DNA of 64,000 bases from Candidatus Woesearchaeota archaeon (GCA_018661705.1 JABJHR010000019.1:62001-126000), one strand, 5' to 3'; counted from the first letter of the stretch, positions 7,410 to 16,261 are shown. Made by a program: numbers and translations. Notes: a model not told the origin generated them from the sequence alone.

Positions 7410-8119
7410 ATCATGAAGAAATTACGAAAAAGATTGTATCTCAAATCCAAGATTATTTTAATAAATCAAACATCACAAAGGCAGTAATAGGATTAAGCGG
7501 TGGTATTGATAGTACATTGGCTGCAAAATTATGCATTTTGGCATTAGGTAAAGAAAATGTAATTGGTGTGTTAATGCCTGAAATAGGGTTATCAAAACAA
7601 CAAAATATTGATGATGCTAGGGAATTTGCAGAAAAAGAAGATATCAAATATTTGTTACAACCAATTAACAAAATGCTGGATAGTTATGATTTAAACATTC
7701 CAATAAATGAACTTGCCAAAACTAATCTTAAACCAAGGATTAGGGCAAATATACTTTTCAGTTATGCTAATACTTTTAATGCTTTAGTTATTGGGACTGC
7801 TAATAAATCTGAAGTAATGGTTGGTTATGGTACTAAATATGGGGATCTTGCTTGTGATCTTTTTGTCATAGGTGATCTTTACAAAACAGAAGTTTTTGCA
7901 CTTTCTAAACATCTTAAAATTCCAGAAAACATAATCACTAAAGTTCCAACTGCTGAGCTTATTGAAGGCCAAACAGATGAACAAGAATTAGGTATCACAT
8001 ATGAAAAATTAGATCAGCAATTAATTAACAGGCAATTATCAAAAGATGTAGTTGAAAGAGTTAGAAAGAACGAACATAAAAGAAAGTATCCTTTTATGGT
8101 TAAAGTAAGAGATAACTGA
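7406..8119 (+). CDS. nadE: NH3-dependent NAD+ synthetase
   Basis: The 237 aa protein has the P-loop-like pyrophosphatase motif LSGGIDSTLAAKL (about residues 29-41). GTANKSEVMVGYGTKYGDLA and FVIGDLYKTEVFALS are the conserved active-site segments of NadE, followed by the C-terminal KRKYPF. There is no N-terminal nitrilase domain, so it uses ammonia rather than glutamine to amidate nicotinic acid adenine dinucleotide with ATP. The start overlaps the stop of the radical SAM gene. Somewhat short but complete for archaeal NadE. Confidence 0.95.
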   Translation: MNHEEITKKIVSQIQDYFNKSNITKAVIGLSGGIDSTLAAKLCILALGKENVIGVLMPEIGLSKQQNIDDAREFAEKEDIKYLLQPINKMLDSYDLNIPINELAKTNLKPRIRANILFSYANTFNALVIGTANKSEVMVGYGTKYGDLACDLFVIGDLYKTEVFALSKHLKIPENIITKVPTAELIEGQTDEQELGITYEKLDQQLINRQLSKDVVERVRKNEHKRKYPFMVKVRDN

Positions 8120-8148
8120 TTTTGTTTTAATTCTTCTAATTTAACTTC

Positions 8149-8562
8149 TTAATTTCTTACATATCCATCATGTTCAACATAGGTATCTAATCCTTCAATA
8201 TGGCTAATCTTTGTTCTTCTTCTTAGCCATTCTTTAAATTCTGTGTCTATTTTTATACCTTCTCTAATAAGGTCTTTTTTCATTTTTTCATATAGTTCTT
8301 TTCCTTTTTTATCAAAATCTGTTAATATGATTATCTCCTTTTTGCCTGCATTTTTTCCTGAGTTTTCTTGAAATGCATTAACAATTCCTACAATCTTTTC
8401 AACAGTTTCAAACAATCCTTTGCCATCATTTATGACAACTATTTTGTTTGTTACACCTATGTTCTCTAATGCTTTTTTGTCATATGGTCCCTCAACTATT
8501 ATGACTTTTTTGGACTTAACAACTTCTCCAATCCAATCAATTAATGATTCAATTTTTTTCAT
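8149..8562 (-). CDS. Toprim-domain protein (UPF0292/COG1658-like)
   Basis: I start at ATG 8562 (MKKIESLIDW), which has GGTGA 5-6 nt upstream; the track's ATG at 8595 lies within a palindromic operator-like region. The 137 aa protein carries a single Toprim fold: KKVIIVEGPYDKKAL (catalytic Glu), NDGKG, then IIILTDFDKKGKEL (the DxD motif as DFD). It matches the small archaeal primase-like/RNase M5-like Toprim family. The biochemical role of this family is not settled; M5-type rRNA processing or nucleic-acid cleavage is plausible. Four copies of a 10-bp palindrome cover its promoter (separate entry). Convergent with nadE. Confidence 0.8.
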   Translation of the reverse strand: MKKIESLIDWIGEVVKSKKVIIVEGPYDKKALENIGVTNKIVVINDGKGLFETVEKIVGIVNAFQENSGKNAGKKEIIILTDFDKKGKELYEKMKKDLIREGIKIDTEFKEWLRRRTKISHIEGLDTYVEHDGYVRN

Positions 8563-8580
8563 GATTTCACCTTTAAACCC

Positions 8581-8640
8581 CGTTGCAATGGGCATTATAA
8601 TGCCTTATTTGTCGTCGACATTGCAATGGCCATTGCAATG
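8581..8640. repeat. Palindromic decamer cluster (4 copies of CATTRYAATG-type)
   Basis: The copies are CGTTGCAATG 8581-8590, CATTATAATG 8593-8602, CATTGCAATG 8619-8628 and CATTGCAATG 8631-8640. Three of the four are perfect 10-bp palindromes. They occupy the 19-78 nt region upstream of the Toprim gene start, so they look like operator sites; CATTATAATG may double as its TATA element. The same motif forms a six-unit array at 26912-26973. Confidence 0.75.
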
Positions 8641-8673
8641 CATAAATTTTCTGGTAATTTGATTTAATCTATT

Positions 8674-9147
8674 TCAGTGAAGTTCAAAATAAGGGTCATT
8701 AAAGTAATCCATCAATATTTTATTATGATCAAAGCATAGCATTGGAATTTCATTTTCCATAACTATTTTTGCTTCTTTTGCATCATCTCCTGCTTTTAGA
8801 TTTCCTTTTCCTTCAGCAACAAAAGTGATACTTATGCAATGAAGTCTATTATCTCTTTTTGGATCAGAATATGCTTTCAATTGTTTAACAATTTCAATAT
8901 CAAGATTAGTTTCTTCTTTTGCTTCTCTTATTGCCGCGTTTTCTGCACTTTCTCCATAATCTATAAAACCACCAGGCAAACTCCAACCATAAGGAGGATA
9001 TTTTCTTTTAACCAAAACAATGCCTCCTTTGTGTCTAATTATGATATCTACTGATACATGCGGAGTTTTAATCTTATCTCTCCAATCCCCTTTTTCACTA
9101 CTCTCTTCTGTACTATTTGCCTTATTGTTTTCCATACTATTTTCCAT
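8674..9147 (-). CDS. Nudix hydrolase
   Basis: In the 157 aa protein the Nudix box GGFIDYGESAENAAIREAKEET (about residues 77-98) is complete, with the REAKEET core that binds Mg2+. The preceding VRHK-like strand and LVKRKYPPYGWSLPGG fit the ADP-ribose pyrophosphatase/NUDT-like subgroup that hydrolyses nucleoside diphosphate derivatives. The substrate cannot be assigned. The first 25 residues are polar and low complexity (MENSMENNKANSTEES), so ATG 9135 is an alternative start. It lies upstream of the Toprim gene on the same strand, but the decamer array between them suggests separate promoters. Confidence 0.88.
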   Translation of the reverse strand: MENSMENNKANSTEESSEKGDWRDKIKTPHVSVDIIIRHKGGIVLVKRKYPPYGWSLPGGFIDYGESAENAAIREAKEETNLDIEIVKQLKAYSDPKRDNRLHCISITFVAEGKGNLKAGDDAKEAKIVMENEIPMLCFDHNKILMDYFNDPYFELH

Positions 9148-9248
9148 ACTTAAACAGCAAACCTTTTAAACGCTTAAAATTCCCTTTTTCTATTGACTAA
9201 AGGTATATTACATAAAACCATTAATCCATTTATGGAATTTTTGCGTGT

Positions 9249-9322
9249 TCAAGAACCACCAGTAATCATAATTATAGGTGATTTTTATTTCATGCTACCT
9301 CTTGTTGATTAGTGGTTCTTGA
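9249..9322. repeat. 11-bp inverted repeat in the gap before the primase gene
   Basis: TCAAGAACCAC (9249-9259) and GTGGTTCTTGA (9312-9322) are perfect inverted repeats with a 52-nt loop. The right arm lies in ATTAGTGGTTCTTGACA (9308-9324), which recurs with one mismatch at 53431-53447. The rest of the 290-nt gap (9148-9436) is AT-rich with no other feature seen. Confidence 0.6.
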
Positions 9323-9436
9323 CATTTATTAATATTACTAATTTAAGGGGTAAAATACGATTAAATGATTTAATCAAGGAAAAATTCAGTTATCTTGAAT
9401 TTTCTTAAGATATCATACTATTAAAAAAACAATAAA

Positions 9437-11140
9437 ATGTTAACAAAATCAATTACACTCAAACATTACAAAAGGCTTGACATTCAACAAGCAATGTTAG
9501 CTAGTTCTCAAAATAGAGAAGTTGCTACTAGGTTTGGGGATGGTTTTGGTAAAAGACCAGATACTTTAAGTTATACTAATGAAATCATAGAACTAGCAAA
9601 ACAAGGTGCAACAAGTTTTCATGTAAGTGAAGAGCATTGGAATAATGTTGTTGCCCTAAGGCCAGAGTTAAGTAAGAAAGATCTTGATGAGTTAAGAAGT
9701 GGTTGGGATTTAGTCTTGGATATTGATTGCAAATATTGGTATTACAGTAAACTTATTACTAAATTACTTATTGATCAGCTAAAAAGCCATGGCATTACAT
9801 CCATTACTGTTAAATTCTCAGGTAGCAAAGGATTTCATATTGGTGTTCCATTTGAAGCTTTTCCTAAAACACTACCTTTACAAGGAAAGCCAACTGAAAC
9901 AAGATTGTTATTTCCGGAAGCACCTAAAAGAATTGCTTTATACTTAAAAGATAAAATTGAACCCTTATTATTAAAAGAAATAACAAAAGATAAATCTAAT
10001 CAACAAATTGCAGAAATGTTAAATGTGGATGAAAAAGAGCTATTTAAGACCTTTTGTAAAGCTTGTGGGGCAGAACCAAGAGAGATTAAAACTAAAGTAT
10101 ACTTTATTTGTCCATCTTGTCAAGCAAAGGCAGAAGCTGATTCTAAATATAAGCAATGTGAAAATTGCAAAGAATTTATGGAGAAAATAAAGCCGCATGA
10201 ATCAAGAAGATGTTACAGGTGTAGTTCTAAAGAGTTTGAAGAAAAATTTAATTCGTCTTTAGTTTTAGATATCGATACATTACTTATTTCATCTAGGCAC
10301 ATGTATAGGATGCCATTTTCTTTGCATGAGAAGTCTGCATTATGTAGTGTAGTTATTGATCCTGAAACAGTTATGGACTTTGAAAAAGAACATGCGACAC
10401 CTTCTACTGTAATCCCTAATCTTCAATTTCTTGATATAACGAACACAAAAGAAGGAGAGGCATCACGTATAATTGTTGAAGCATTTGATTATAAACCAAT
10501 GATTGAACAAGAAAAAATCAAACTAAACAAGGAATATGAGGTTCCTGAAGAAGCAATTCCAATGTCAATGTTTCCTCCTTGTTTAATTAAAGGGTTAAAT
10601 GGGGTTGATGATGGTAGGAAGCGATTTTTATTTGCATTGCTTAATTTTTTAGAATGTTGCGGTTACAACCATGAAACAATTGATCAGATTGTAAGGGAAT
10701 GGAATACTAAGAATCCAGATCCATTAAAAGAAGTTATTATTAATTCTCAGTTAAGATATAGGAAACAGCAAAGAAAAGAAACAATTTTACCACCTAATTG
10801 TATGCAAGCATATCAAGAAATAAATCTTTGTTCTCCCGATGGTCTTTGTAGGAAGATCAAGAATCCGGTACAATATGCTAAAACGAAGTCCTTTATTGCA
10901 AATAAAGAAGCAAACAAAGGCAAAAGAGATCCTTTAACAGAAGAACAAAAAGAAATGCGAAGAAAACATAGGGCTAAAAAGAAGGAGATGGAAAAAAATA
11001 AGAATCCAATTGCAGAAACAGAAAGTAATAAAAAAGATGAAGATGTTAGTAAAAAAAAATCAAACATTAAAACAGATATAGATAATGACAAAAAAAACAA
11101 AGATGAAACTAAAGAACAAGTAGTTGAATCTAACAAATAA
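9437..11140 (+). CDS. DNA primase, fused small (PriS) and large (PriL) subunit domains
   Basis: This 567 aa protein is both primase subunits in one chain. Residues about 1-330 are PriS: the catalytic DxD in [12 protein letters not shown] (about 95-100), [16 protein letters not shown] (nucleotide-binding Lys/His), and the later [22 protein letters not shown] with the third catalytic Asp. An insertion with eight cysteines (CKACGAE, CPSCQ, CENCKE, CYRCS) forms two probable zinc ribbons. Residues about 370-480 resemble the PriL C-terminal Fe-S domain ([32 protein letters not shown]). A Lys/Glu-rich disordered tail follows. It makes RNA/DNA primers for replication. Such fusions are known in Nanoarchaeum and other DPANN. 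Confidence 0.92.
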   Translation: MLTKSITLKHYKRLDIQQAMLASSQNREVATRFGDGFGKRPDTLSYTNEIIELAKQGATSFHVSEEHWNNVVALRPELSKKDLDELRSGWDLVLDIDCKYWYYSKLITKLLIDQLKSHGITSITVKFSGSKGFHIGVPFEAFPKTLPLQGKPTETRLLFPEAPKRIALYLKDKIEPLLLKEITKDKSNQQIAEMLNVDEKELFKTFCKACGAEPREIKTKVYFICPSCQAKAEADSKYKQCENCKEFMEKIKPHESRRCYRCSSKEFEEKFNSSLVLDIDTLLISSRHMYRMPFSLHEKSALCSVVIDPETVMDFEKEHATPSTVIPNLQFLDITNTKEGEASRIIVEAFDYKPMIEQEKIKLNKEYEVPEEAIPMSMFPPCLIKGLNGVDDGRKRFLFALLNFLECCGYNHETIDQIVREWNTKNPDPLKEVIINSQLRYRKQQRKETILPPNCMQAYQEINLCSPDGLCRKIKNPVQYAKTKSFIANKEANKGKRDPLTEEQKEMRRKHRAKKKEMEKNKNPIAETESNKKDEDVSKKKSNIKTDIDNDKKNKDETKEQVVESNK

Positions 11141-11150
11141 AGGTGAAAAC

Positions 11151-11429
11151 ATGGCACAAATAAGAGCATCACATATATTAGTTAAAACAGAAGAAGAAGC
11201 TAAACAAATTTTAGAAATGATTGAGAATGGCAAATCTTTTGAAGAAATGGCACAAGAAAGATCACAATGCCCTAGCAGCAAAAAAGGTGGTGATCTGGGC
11301 TTTTTTGGAAGGCAACAAATGGTTAGAGAATTTGAATTAGCTGCATTTAACCTAAAGAAAGGTGAAGTTAGTCAACCAGTAAAGACACAGTTTGGCTGGC
11401 ACATAATTAAAATGACCGATAAAAGATAA
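11151..11429 (+). CDS. Parvulin-type peptidyl-prolyl cis-trans isomerase
   Basis: The 92 aa protein is a minimal parvulin domain. [64 protein letters not shown] and [12 protein letters not shown] are the classic PpiC/Pin1-like blocks, with the active-site His in SHIL and in GWHII. I use ATG 11151, which has AAAGGTGA just upstream; the track's 11124 start lies within the primase reading region. It has no signal peptide, so it acts in the cytoplasm in protein folding. It lies 10 nt after the primase stop and is probably co-transcribed. Confidence 0.95.
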   Translation: MAQIRASHILVKTEEEAKQILEMIENGKSFEEMAQERSQCPSSKKGGDLGFFGRQQMVREFELAAFNLKKGEVSQPVKTQFGWHIIKMTDKR

Positions 11430-11473
11430 TTATTTAATAAGAAATCTTTTTTTTAATTTTTACTATTTTTAAC

Positions 11474-12556
11474 TTAAGGTAACCATGTCTTTTGATCTTT
11501 TAACTTATCAGGTAGATATTTCTCAATAACGAAATTAAGTCCCCATTTAGCTAATGCTTGCTGTTCTGCTCTTTTCTTCATCTTTGCCATTTCTTGTAAT
11601 GCTTTTTGCCATGGTTTATGATGTTTAACAAAAGGATCGTTTTTAATTAAATCTTTAATTTTTTTAAGATCAACATCTTTCAAGGGATGTGATGGTAGTT
11701 TATAATCAATAATATCTTGTGGTGTTACACCAATAAATTTAGCATTTGGAACACAAAAGTATTTGTTAATATGTGCAGCATTACCACTACCTACTTTTAA
11801 TGTTCTGTAGATTGAACCATATCCGTATGGGTCTCCATCTGTAAATACAAATACGGGTAATTTTTTACTATCACTTAATCTTCTAATAAATCTTCTACAA
11901 GCTCTGGTAGGAACTCCACCCATACTAATTAGAATACAATTTTGTTTTTTCCAAAATTTATGCTTTGCTAATCTTTGAAACATACCTGCTGTTTCAATTG
12001 CTAATACAAACTTAGCTTTAGTATCAAATTTTAATTCCTCAACAGAACTTGGAATTGAGTATGCTCCAGAACCAAATTTAGTACAATCAATTTTAATTTC
12101 TTTTCCTGTTTCTTGATCTTTATCAATAACAATTAATTGTCCTGCAATGTCTCCTCCTTTTTCCTCTGGCACAAAACCAATTTGTTCTCTATTTACCATT
12201 AACATTGCTTCTACATCATCCATAACATTATCTGATTCACTTTGTTCATTAAATCTAGCTTCTCCCCAATTTTTGCTAACATAATATGCTTCTCTTTTGG
12301 TTGCTAAATCATTACTTCCAATTAATTCTTTGCTTAATCCCATCATTTTCAGGCTTTGAGCAAATGTTTTTATTGTTGAAGCCGCTAAAGTTCTTTCTTT
12401 CATCTTACCTAACATTTCAAAATAACCACTTTTTGGACTATAACTTACATTTTGTAGACTTCTTATAGGCATGACTAAGGAAGGTAATTTTTTCTTAATA
12501 ATCATATTATAAATTCCTTTTGAGATCTCTTTGATATCTTTGACTACGTTTGTCAT
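11474..12556 (-). CDS. top6A: DNA topoisomerase VI subunit A
   Basis: The 360 aa Spo11-like subunit cleaves DNA. The winged-helix domain contains KREAYYVSKNW (residues 88-98), where one of the adjacent tyrosines (Y91/Y92) is the expected nucleophile. The Toprim domain has FVLAIETAGMF (Glu) and FVFTDGDPYGYG (DxD Mg2+ site). The C-terminal region (PLKDVDLKKIKDLIKNDPF) also fits. It acts with Top6B as an A2B2 type IIB topoisomerase relaxing supercoils and decatenating. It starts 2 nt after the top6B stop, so the pair is one operon. Confidence 0.96.
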   Translation of the reverse strand: MTNVVKDIKEISKGIYNMIIKKKLPSLVMPIRSLQNVSYSPKSGYFEMLGKMKERTLAASTIKTFAQSLKMMGLSKELIGSNDLATKREAYYVSKNWGEARFNEQSESDNVMDDVEAMLMVNREQIGFVPEEKGGDIAGQLIVIDKDQETGKEIKIDCTKFGSGAYSIPSSVEELKFDTKAKFVLAIETAGMFQRLAKHKFWKKQNCILISMGGVPTRACRRFIRRLSDSKKLPVFVFTDGDPYGYGSIYRTLKVGSGNAAHINKYFCVPNAKFIGVTPQDIIDYKLPSHPLKDVDLKKIKDLIKNDPFVKHHKPWQKALQEMAKMKKRAEQQALAKWGLNFVIEKYLPDKLKDQKTWLP

Positions 12557-12557
12557 T

Positions 12558-14336
12558 TTATTTTTTTAACTCCTTTTCTTCATCTACTTTTTTACCTTTT
12601 AATGCATCTATTTCTTCTTTTGCTTCTTTAATAACTTCTTTTCCTATTTTTGCAAATTCTTCATCATATTCGATATTTTTTCCTTTATCAAAACCAACTT
12701 TTTCAATTGCCCCTCTTTTCTTTTCAAGAGCCTCTTGTAAATTTAGTTCTACTTGTTCAATTTCTTTTTCACTTATCCCAATTAAATCTTTTAATGCTTC
12801 AGCAACATGAGGGATATAAATTTCAATAAAACTTCTTTTCTTAAACTCATCACCAATTCTTTTCTTTTTTGCTAGATAACTTCCTAGTTTTCTACCACAC
12901 TCTTGAATTGCTAGTTTAATCTCTTTGATAATTTCTGGGTAATGAGCAATTGCTTCTTTACTTTCAGATGTGAATGGCACCCATACAGACGCCATATGTA
13001 TGGCAATGGTAATTGGGCCTTGTGGAAGCGCACCACTACTTTGGCTTAAACCATAACCTCTCCAATTAGTTTGTTGTGCGGATTTTGTTGCAGCACAAGC
13101 TCCTTGTTGAAATAATAAGGGAACTCTATTTGCATATCTGTAAATATTAATTGATCCTTCTTTTTGTTGTTCTCCACCATAAGCAATTGCTGCTTCTATT
13201 AAAAATGGATTTCCTCTATAAACATTTGGTGGTCTTGTAATACTACAATAAAACTCAGCATTAATTTCTTTTTTTAATCCTTTTTCTAATTCTTCTTCAC
13301 CAATTGGTGCAATACAATCACTTGGTGGCGAAATAATCTTGGTTTCTTTAATACTTTGGATTAGTTTATCAGCCATTTCTCTTGAAACTTTTCTTGGTTT
13401 TGTATTTGGTGGTATTCTTGCGTTTTCACAAATTTGCTTTGCCGTTCCATTACCAACTCTTGAAAATTCCTGTGTAAAAAACTGTTGTAATGTTTTTGAT
13501 GGTGTTAATTTTAACATTCTAATTAAAACACCTAATTCAACACCATACGGGTGTGGTTTAATTTCAGCCGTTTCTTTTGGTAAATTTTCAGTTGCTCTTG
13601 GAAATATTACTTGCTCTGCTTTTGGTGTTGTATAAATAATTGTAACGTGTGGATTAGCAATTGCAGTTTGTTTTAAATATTGATCAACACTTTGTGAACC
13701 TTTTTGATAACTACCTTCTAGATCTAATTCAATCCTCGTACCTTGGTCTTTTTCCCAATCTAAAGTTGCTTCTTTAACAATTTCTGGTTTATTTTTTTGT
13801 GTATCTATATGCAATTCATAATAATTAGCAGGTAAATCTTTCTTGATTTTACTTATTATTTTAGCTGGTTTTCCTGTTGTTAATTGTCCATACATTACAC
13901 TTGCAGAAATACCAATCCCTTGCTGCCCTCTGCTCATTTTTAGTCTATGAAATTTGCTCCCATACAATAATTTTGCAAATATTTTTGGAATTTGCGATTT
14001 TAGAATTCCGGGACCATTATCCTCTACAATGACCCTAAATCTATCATTACCCATATCAATAATTTCAACATTTATCTCTGGTAGAATTCCTGCTTCTTCG
14101 CATGCATCTAAACTATTATCAACAGCTTCTTTAATTGTTGTCAATAAAGACTTTCTTTTATTATCAAAGCCTAATAAATGCCTATTTTTAGCAAAAAACT
14201 CTGCAACACCAATATCTCGTTGTTTTGCAGCCATTTCATGTGCTTTTGTAGTGCCTTTTTCTACTTTTGGCACATTTTTATCTGCGGATTTTGCACTAGA
14301 ATTAGTGTTATTTCCTGTTAATGTTCTTTGAACCAT
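12558..14336 (-). CDS. top6B: DNA topoisomerase VI subunit B
   Basis: I start at ATG 14336 (MVQRTLTGNN, 592 aa); the track's extra 15 residues lie over the TATA box. The GHKL ATPase fold is clear: N box TIKEAVDNSLDACEEAG, G1 VEDNGPGI, G2 SRGQQGIGISASVMYGQ. Then come the H2TH-like segment and the transducer domain with a conserved lysine region (PYRY/KESSGALPQGP). It binds ATP and gates strand passage for Top6A. The N-terminal 40 residues are Asn/Ser/Lys-rich. It is first gene of the top6B-top6A operon and apparently leaderless. Confidence 0.96.
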   Translation of the reverse strand: MVQRTLTGNNTNSSAKSADKNVPKVEKGTTKAHEMAAKQRDIGVAEFFAKNRHLLGFDNKRKSLLTTIKEAVDNSLDACEEAGILPEINVEIIDMGNDRFRVIVEDNGPGILKSQIPKIFAKLLYGSKFHRLKMSRGQQGIGISASVMYGQLTTGKPAKIISKIKKDLPANYYELHIDTQKNKPEIVKEATLDWEKDQGTRIELDLEGSYQKGSQSVDQYLKQTAIANPHVTIIYTTPKAEQVIFPRATENLPKETAEIKPHPYGVELGVLIRMLKLTPSKTLQQFFTQEFSRVGNGTAKQICENARIPPNTKPRKVSREMADKLIQSIKETKIISPPSDCIAPIGEEELEKGLKKEINAEFYCSITRPPNVYRGNPFLIEAAIAYGGEQQKEGSINIYRYANRVPLLFQQGACAATKSAQQTNWRGYGLSQSSGALPQGPITIAIHMASVWVPFTSESKEAIAHYPEIIKEIKLAIQECGRKLGSYLAKKKRIGDEFKKRSFIEIYIPHVAEALKDLIGISEKEIEQVELNLQEALEKKRGAIEKVGFDKGKNIEYDEEFAKIGKEVIKEAKEEIDALKGKKVDEEKELKK

Positions 14337-14356
14337 GATTCTAGAAGTTAGATAAG

Positions 14357-14366
14357 TTATATTTAA
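14357..14366 (-). promoter_or_regulatory. TATA box of top6B-top6A
   Basis: On the minus strand TTAAATATAA is centred about 25 nt upstream of ATG 14336, the spacing for a leaderless archaeal transcript. This supports the shortened start of top6B. Confidence 0.5.
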
Positions 14367-14553
14367 GCTTTTTGTTAGCAAAAATTCAGCGTATTATATA
14401 TAATATAATAATAATTATAATTTATAGACAAAATGGTTTTTACCTGAGTTTTCCACCATTTCTTCATTTTCTACCTTTATTTCATGTTTTTAGTAAAATT
14501 TTATAACAAAGGATTTATGATAATTAAACTCTTACTTACTATTGGTGAACTTA

Positions 14554-15351
14554 ATGGGAGATATCGCACAGTTAATTAAATCATCTGAACCAACCTTGGA
14601 AATACTTGCAGAAAGAAGTAATGTAGATGAATCTTTTAGAAGACGCTATCTAAGAAGTGAAATCTTAGGGTATTCATTAATGACCGGGATTGGGGTAGCG
14701 GGCACTGCACTTTCTTTATACAAAATGGTTGATGGTGGTGAGTTTAGTTTTTGGTGGAGTTTGTTGACAATTGGTGGTGGCTTTATGGGTCTTGGAGGTA
14801 CAGCAAACGTAGTTATGAATTTAGGTGTAAGAAAACAATATTTACAACAACTTTCTGATCCTGATTTTAAACCCCATCAAGGTTTTTTTTATTTGAATTG
14901 TGCAATTTCAAAAGAACAAACAGTTGTTGAAGAAAAATTAGGAAAACCAATAATTCCTTTGAGTCTTCCAAGTGAAATTACAGAGGATAAGATTGGATTA
15001 ATTGATCACTATCGATTTATTGATAACATTGTAGTTAGAAATGTAAACAAATGGGTAGATGTTGAGGAAAAAGAAGAATGGGATGGTGAATCAGGATATT
15101 ACATGAGCAGAACAGAATATCATCATGGAGAATTTTTTTTACAAAGATTTAACAGATCAAAAAAGTTCAAATATTGTTTTATTAATGCTGTTAATAGTGA
15201 TATCTCAAGATTAATAGAAACAGAAGGAGAAAAAATAGCGCTTGTTATTCATAATAAGGGCTCGGCAATAGGTGGGGAAACAAGACCATTTGAAGTAAAA
15301 GCCATGTATCAACATTCAAAAATAGAAGAATATGTTAACAATAAAAAATAA
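14554..15351 (+). CDS. Hypothetical membrane protein, two helices near the N-terminus
   Basis: The ORF track begins at a TTG; the ATG at 14554 (MGDIAQLIKSSEP) has GGTGA six nt upstream and is preferred, giving 265 aa. After about 35 residues of amphipathic helix there are two hydrophobic segments (LGYSLMTGIGVAGTALSLY and WWSLLTIGGGFMGLGGTANVVM) joined by a short loop, then a soluble domain of about 180 residues (HYRFIDNIVVRNVN, GYYMSRTEYHHGEFFLQRF, IALVIHNKG). This is a hairpin-anchored protein with a large domain on one side. I do not recognise the family. The gene is monocistronic, ends just before tRNA-Thr(UGU) on the other strand, and is divergent from top6B. Confidence 0.75.
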   Translation: MGDIAQLIKSSEPTLEILAERSNVDESFRRRYLRSEILGYSLMTGIGVAGTALSLYKMVDGGEFSFWWSLLTIGGGFMGLGGTANVVMNLGVRKQYLQQLSDPDFKPHQGFFYLNCAISKEQTVVEEKLGKPIIPLSLPSEITEDKIGLIDHYRFIDNIVVRNVNKWVDVEEKEEWDGESGYYMSRTEYHHGEFFLQRFNRSKKFKYCFINAVNSDISRLIETEGEKIALVIHNKGSAIGGETRPFEVKAMYQHSKIEEYVNNKK

Positions 15352-15356
15352 TGAAA

Positions 15357-15429
15357 AGCCCCTGATGGGACTTGCACCCATGACCTGCAGATTACAAATC
15401 TGCCGCAATAGCTACTATGCTACAGGGGC
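15357..15429 (-). tRNA. tRNA-Thr (anticodon UGU)
   Basis: The 73-nt minus-strand gene has acceptor GCCCCTG/CAGGGGC with discriminator U, D stem GCA/TGC, anticodon stem GCAGA/TCTGC with loop TTTGTAA (anticodon TGT), and T stem ATGGG/CCCAT with loop TGCAAGT. There is no intron and CCA is not encoded. The acceptor, D arm and discriminator are the same as in tRNA-Thr(CGU), which supports both assignments as threonine isoacceptors. A degenerate copy of its 5' half lies just upstream. Confidence 0.95.
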
Positions 15430-15537
15430 ATTAGTATAATGTTTTTTTTTTTGCAATGTTTACCTATAACCCTGGTATCCAATGTGGGTTAACGAAGTGT
15501 AACCCGCATGATCTTGGTGAAGCTTAATTAAGGTTCG

Positions 15538-15573
15538 CCGGAACAGATACTATGCTACAGGGGCATTAATACA
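15538..15573 (-). pseudogene. Partial duplicate of the tRNA-Thr 5' half and flank
   Basis: Read on the minus strand, these 36 nt match the region from 8 nt upstream through position 27 of tRNA-Thr(UGU) at 31 of 36 positions (shared core TAATGCCCCTGTAGCATAGTA). The similarity stops at the start of the anticodon stem, and the substitution in the D stem (TGC to TCC) breaks pairing. The following 110 nt hold two inverted-repeat hairpins (CTTAATTAAG palindrome; GGGTTA/TAACCC) and a partial acceptor match CCAGGG. It looks like a decayed tandem duplication; a tRNA half-gene is the less likely alternative. Confidence 0.6.
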
Positions 15574-15670
15574 ATGCTTTACACACATAGCCTATTGTCC
15601 AAAAGAAACCTAGTTTATTTATAAAGTTTTTTACTAATTATATCTGTTTTAAACACTAAGAAGTATTGGT

Positions 15671-16261
15671 TTATTGATATTCAAAAGGGCTTCCAAATGC
15701 TTTTGCAGGTGCAAATGGTCTTTGAGGAACCGCAAAAGTATTTAATTCTAATAATCTTTTAACTGTTTCTCTGAATTTATACGAATCCTTTAGTAGTTCT
15801 TTTTTATGCATTTCCATGTGTTTTCTATACATTCTTTTCCAGAACCATTCAAATATCATCTTTAAGAACCAGTTTTTCTGCCATTTGTTTTCTGGATCAA
15901 TTCTTAAATATACCTTGGTTAGTACCTCAACTTTACCCATCTGTACTTTCCATTTTTTGTTATCACGCATAATTTCTGCATCTCTAACTCCAACACCATG
16001 GACTTCTATATTAAAAAATCTCTGATAGAAGTTGTTTTTAGTTCCTCTTTTGTTTGAAATTGGTCTCCACCAAACCCATACTTCTTTTCCACCTTGTTGG
16101 GTTCTTGTTTCATAATAATAAGTTTCTGGAAAAGCTTCATCTTTTGCAGTAGAATATTCTTCTGACCACAAATAATCATGGAGCGCTACATAGAACCCAT
16201 TAAGGTGAACGATGTCCGTTGCTTTTGCTTCCCAGCTATCAACAAATATATCAGTTGGCAT
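15671..16261 (-). CDS. Conserved-looking hypothetical protein, Trp/Tyr-rich
   Basis: The 196 aa soluble protein is rich in aromatic and charged residues (ALHDYLWSEEYS, TYYYETRTQQ, EVWVWWRP, FEWFWKRMYRKHMEMHKKEL). No membrane helix is strong: the WFLKMIFEWFWKRMY stretch is amphipathic and could be interfacial. The C-terminus ends with a Pro/Ala segment (VPQRPFAPAKAFGSPFEYQ). Alternating beta strands followed by long helices suggest an alpha/beta fold. I do not recognise a family. It is a single gene on the minus strand, divergent from the YchF-type GTPase with a 144-nt AT-rich gap. Confidence 0.75.
   Translation of the reverse strand: MPTDIFVDSWEAKATDIVHLNGFYVALHDYLWSEEYSTAKDEAFPETYYYETRTQQGGKEVWVWWRPISNKRGTKNNFYQRFFNIEVHGVGVRDAEIMRDNKKWKVQMGKVEVLTKVYLRIDPENKWQKNWFLKMIFEWFWKRMYRKHMEMHKKELLKDSYKFRETVKRLLELNTFAVPQRPFAPAKAFGSPFEYQ

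Noticed and set aside
15357-15573. A genuine split tRNA-Thr pair
   Set aside because: A complete tRNA-Thr(UGU) is adjacent and the duplicate has a broken D stem and no anticodon; pseudogene is simpler. Kept as a finding only.
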